Assembly: GCA_041905525.1 (NCBI GenBank)
Contig: JAYRKY010000009.1
Span: 58,053 to 122,052 of the forward strand
From: SHVO01 sp041905525
GTDB lineage: Bacteria > Pseudomonadota > Alphaproteobacteria > Rhodospirillales > Rhodospirillaceae
Reading direction: 5' to 3'
Length of the DNA: 64,000 nt
The notes under the pieces were generated by a model. That model made no database searches. It was not told the origin of the DNA and saw only the letters and a list, made by a program, of their open reading frames with translations. Every line of letters begins with the position of its first letter. Position 1 is the stretch's first letter. Positions 63,141-64,000 of the stretch are shown here, piece by piece. A program made the position numbers and the translations under genes.

Positions 63141-64000
63141 TCATCTACTCGCTATTTTTCCCGTGCGGTCAGCGAGCCAAGGCAAGGGATTGATGGGCTG
63201 GCCTTCCCGGCGCAATTCGACGTAGAGCGAGGAGGCGGCCGCACCATCCATTACGCCAAGAGGTTCGCCCGCCAGCACGCGCTGGCCGACCTCGCCGTCG
63301 ATGCGCCCTAAACCAGCCAATAAGGTATGATATCCCTCGCTATGTTCGATGATCAATAGTTGGCCATAGCCGCGGAACGGTCCCGCGAAGGCGATCACGC
63401 CGTCAAAAGGCGCAATCACCTGGGCACCCGCGCCCGCCTTGATCGTGATGCCTTTCGAGCGCAATCCTGAGGAATCATTGGGGTCGGCCGCTTCGCCGAA
63501 CTTGGCGGTGAGCGTGCCGGCGACCGGGAAGGGCAGGGTGCCCCTGGCCTTCCCGAAGGAACGGGTTACAGCAACTTCATCAGTGGCCGGTTCCCGCGGC
63601 GCGACTCGCGCCGTTTGGGTTTCCCCGCCCTTAGATTGTGGCGTCGGTTTTGCCGCCAACGCCTTGGCCTCGGCCTTCGCCCTCTCTTCGGCGGCAGCTT
63701 TCTCCGCGGCGGCCTTTTCGGCGGCCAGCTTCCGCTCGGCCGCGTCGCGCCGCTCCTTTTCTTCTGCCAGTTTGGCGAACAGGGCGCGCAGGTCTTCGGC
63801 CTCCTGGGCCAGCTTTTTCGTGCGCGCGCTGACCTCGTCGGACCGCAGGGCGATTTTCTGCCGTTGCTCGGCCTTCTGCTCGAGCATGGTCTCCATCCGC
63901 TTGCGCTTCTCGATGAGCCCGGCGGTGGCGGCCGCGGCCTGCTCGCGCTGTTCCGTCACCTGCGCGCGCGTCCGGTAGAGATCCGCGAGATCGGCCTGCA
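63141..64000 (-). CDS. envC: EnvC-like murein hydrolase activator, 5' end outside the window
   Basis: The frame is open to the right edge, so the N-terminus is missing. The visible 286 residues contain a long Ala/Glu/Lys coiled coil and then a LytM/M23 domain (GITIKAGAGAQVIAPFDGVI, GYGQLLIIEHSEGYHTLLAG, VGQRVLAGEPLGVMD). The zinc-ligand pattern of active M23 enzymes looks degenerate, as in EnvC, which activates amidases at the division septum. First gene of envC-ctpA in this direction. Confidence 0.93.
   Translation of the reverse strand, partial: QADLADLYRTRAQVTEQREQAAAATAGLIEKRKRMETMLEQKAEQRQKIALRSDEVSARTKKLAQEAEDLRALFAKLAEEKERRDAAERKLAAEKAAAEKAAAEERAKAEAKALAAKPTPQSKGGETQTARVAPREPATDEVAVTRSFGKARGTLPFPVAGTLTAKFGEAADPNDSSGLRSKGITIKAGAGAQVIAPFDGVIAFAGPFRGYGQLLIIEHSEGYHTLLAGLGRIDGEVGQRVLAGEPLGVMDGAAASSLYVELRREGQPINPLPWLADRTGKIASR

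Overview
The window is a high-GC chromosome segment from an alphaproteobacterium, dominated by housekeeping genes. The evidence is the set of conserved blocks: argJ with secA, dapF-mtaB-ftsY, ffh-rpsP-rimM-trmD-rplS, sdhCDAB, zapE/mdh-sucCD-sucAB-lpd, fsa-DUF484-xerC/priA-atpHAGDC, and rppH-yibQ-ctpA-envC. The F1 ATPase operon without F0 genes and the TCA order mdh-sucC-sucD-sucA-sucB-lpd are typical of that class. I cannot place it securely below class level. No phage genes, insertion sequences or CRISPR arrays were seen.

Layout. 1-1260 looks like foreign DNA. It holds the 3' part of a gene with a MazG-like NTP pyrophosphatase domain and is visibly less GC-rich than the rest. It ends just beside the 3' end of a tRNA-Leu(UAA), a classic island attachment point. 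1419-12645 carries a luciferase-like oxidoreductase, an RluA-type pseudouridine synthase, argJ-mutT-cinA, secA, a glutamine amidotransferase and dapF-mtaB-ftsY. 12740-17769 has nhaA and the SRP/ribosomal operon, closed by a strong terminator.

17890-20973 is the most unusual gene. It encodes a 1027-residue protein made of 126 consecutive octapeptides without a single insertion or deletion, followed by one more octad. A higher-order period of 17 octads is superimposed. I know of no function for it. It sits between rplS and asd, where many relatives carry leuCDB.

20978-25193 holds an Mpo1-like membrane protein, asd, a LysE exporter, a CitE/HpcH-type lyase and a secreted Ala/Gly protein with five 11-residue repeats. 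25553-29008 is succinate dehydrogenase. 29015-33468 has a TPR protein, a small lipoprotein, a DHH phosphoesterase, zapE and a ChaN-like lipoprotein. 33698-44046 is the TCA block mdh-sucCD-sucAB-lpd, interrupted by a PagL-like outer-membrane lipid A deacylase and a sulfotransferase.

44062-49555 (mostly minus strand) has a soluble GAF histidine kinase with its receiver and a secreted protein, a rhomboid protease, xerC, a DUF484 protein and fructose-6-phosphate aldolase. 49610-57121 has priA and the F1 ATPase. 57212-64000 has a ferritin-like di-iron protein, a periplasmic asparaginase, rppH, yibQ, ctpA and the 3' part of envC, cut by the window edge.

Functional themes are TCA-cycle respiration feeding ATP synthesis (sdh, suc, mdh, lpd, atp), protein targeting (secA, ffh, ftsY), and envelope and cell-division maintenance (envC, ctpA, yibQ, zapE, pagL-like, xerC). 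Intergenic hairpins recur inside operons (sdhA/sdhB, sucA/sucB, sucB/lpd, before the sulfotransferase, before atpH). Four convergent gene pairs overlap by exactly four bases. Coordinates and motifs were read by eye; homology calls rest on recognised motifs, not on a database search.
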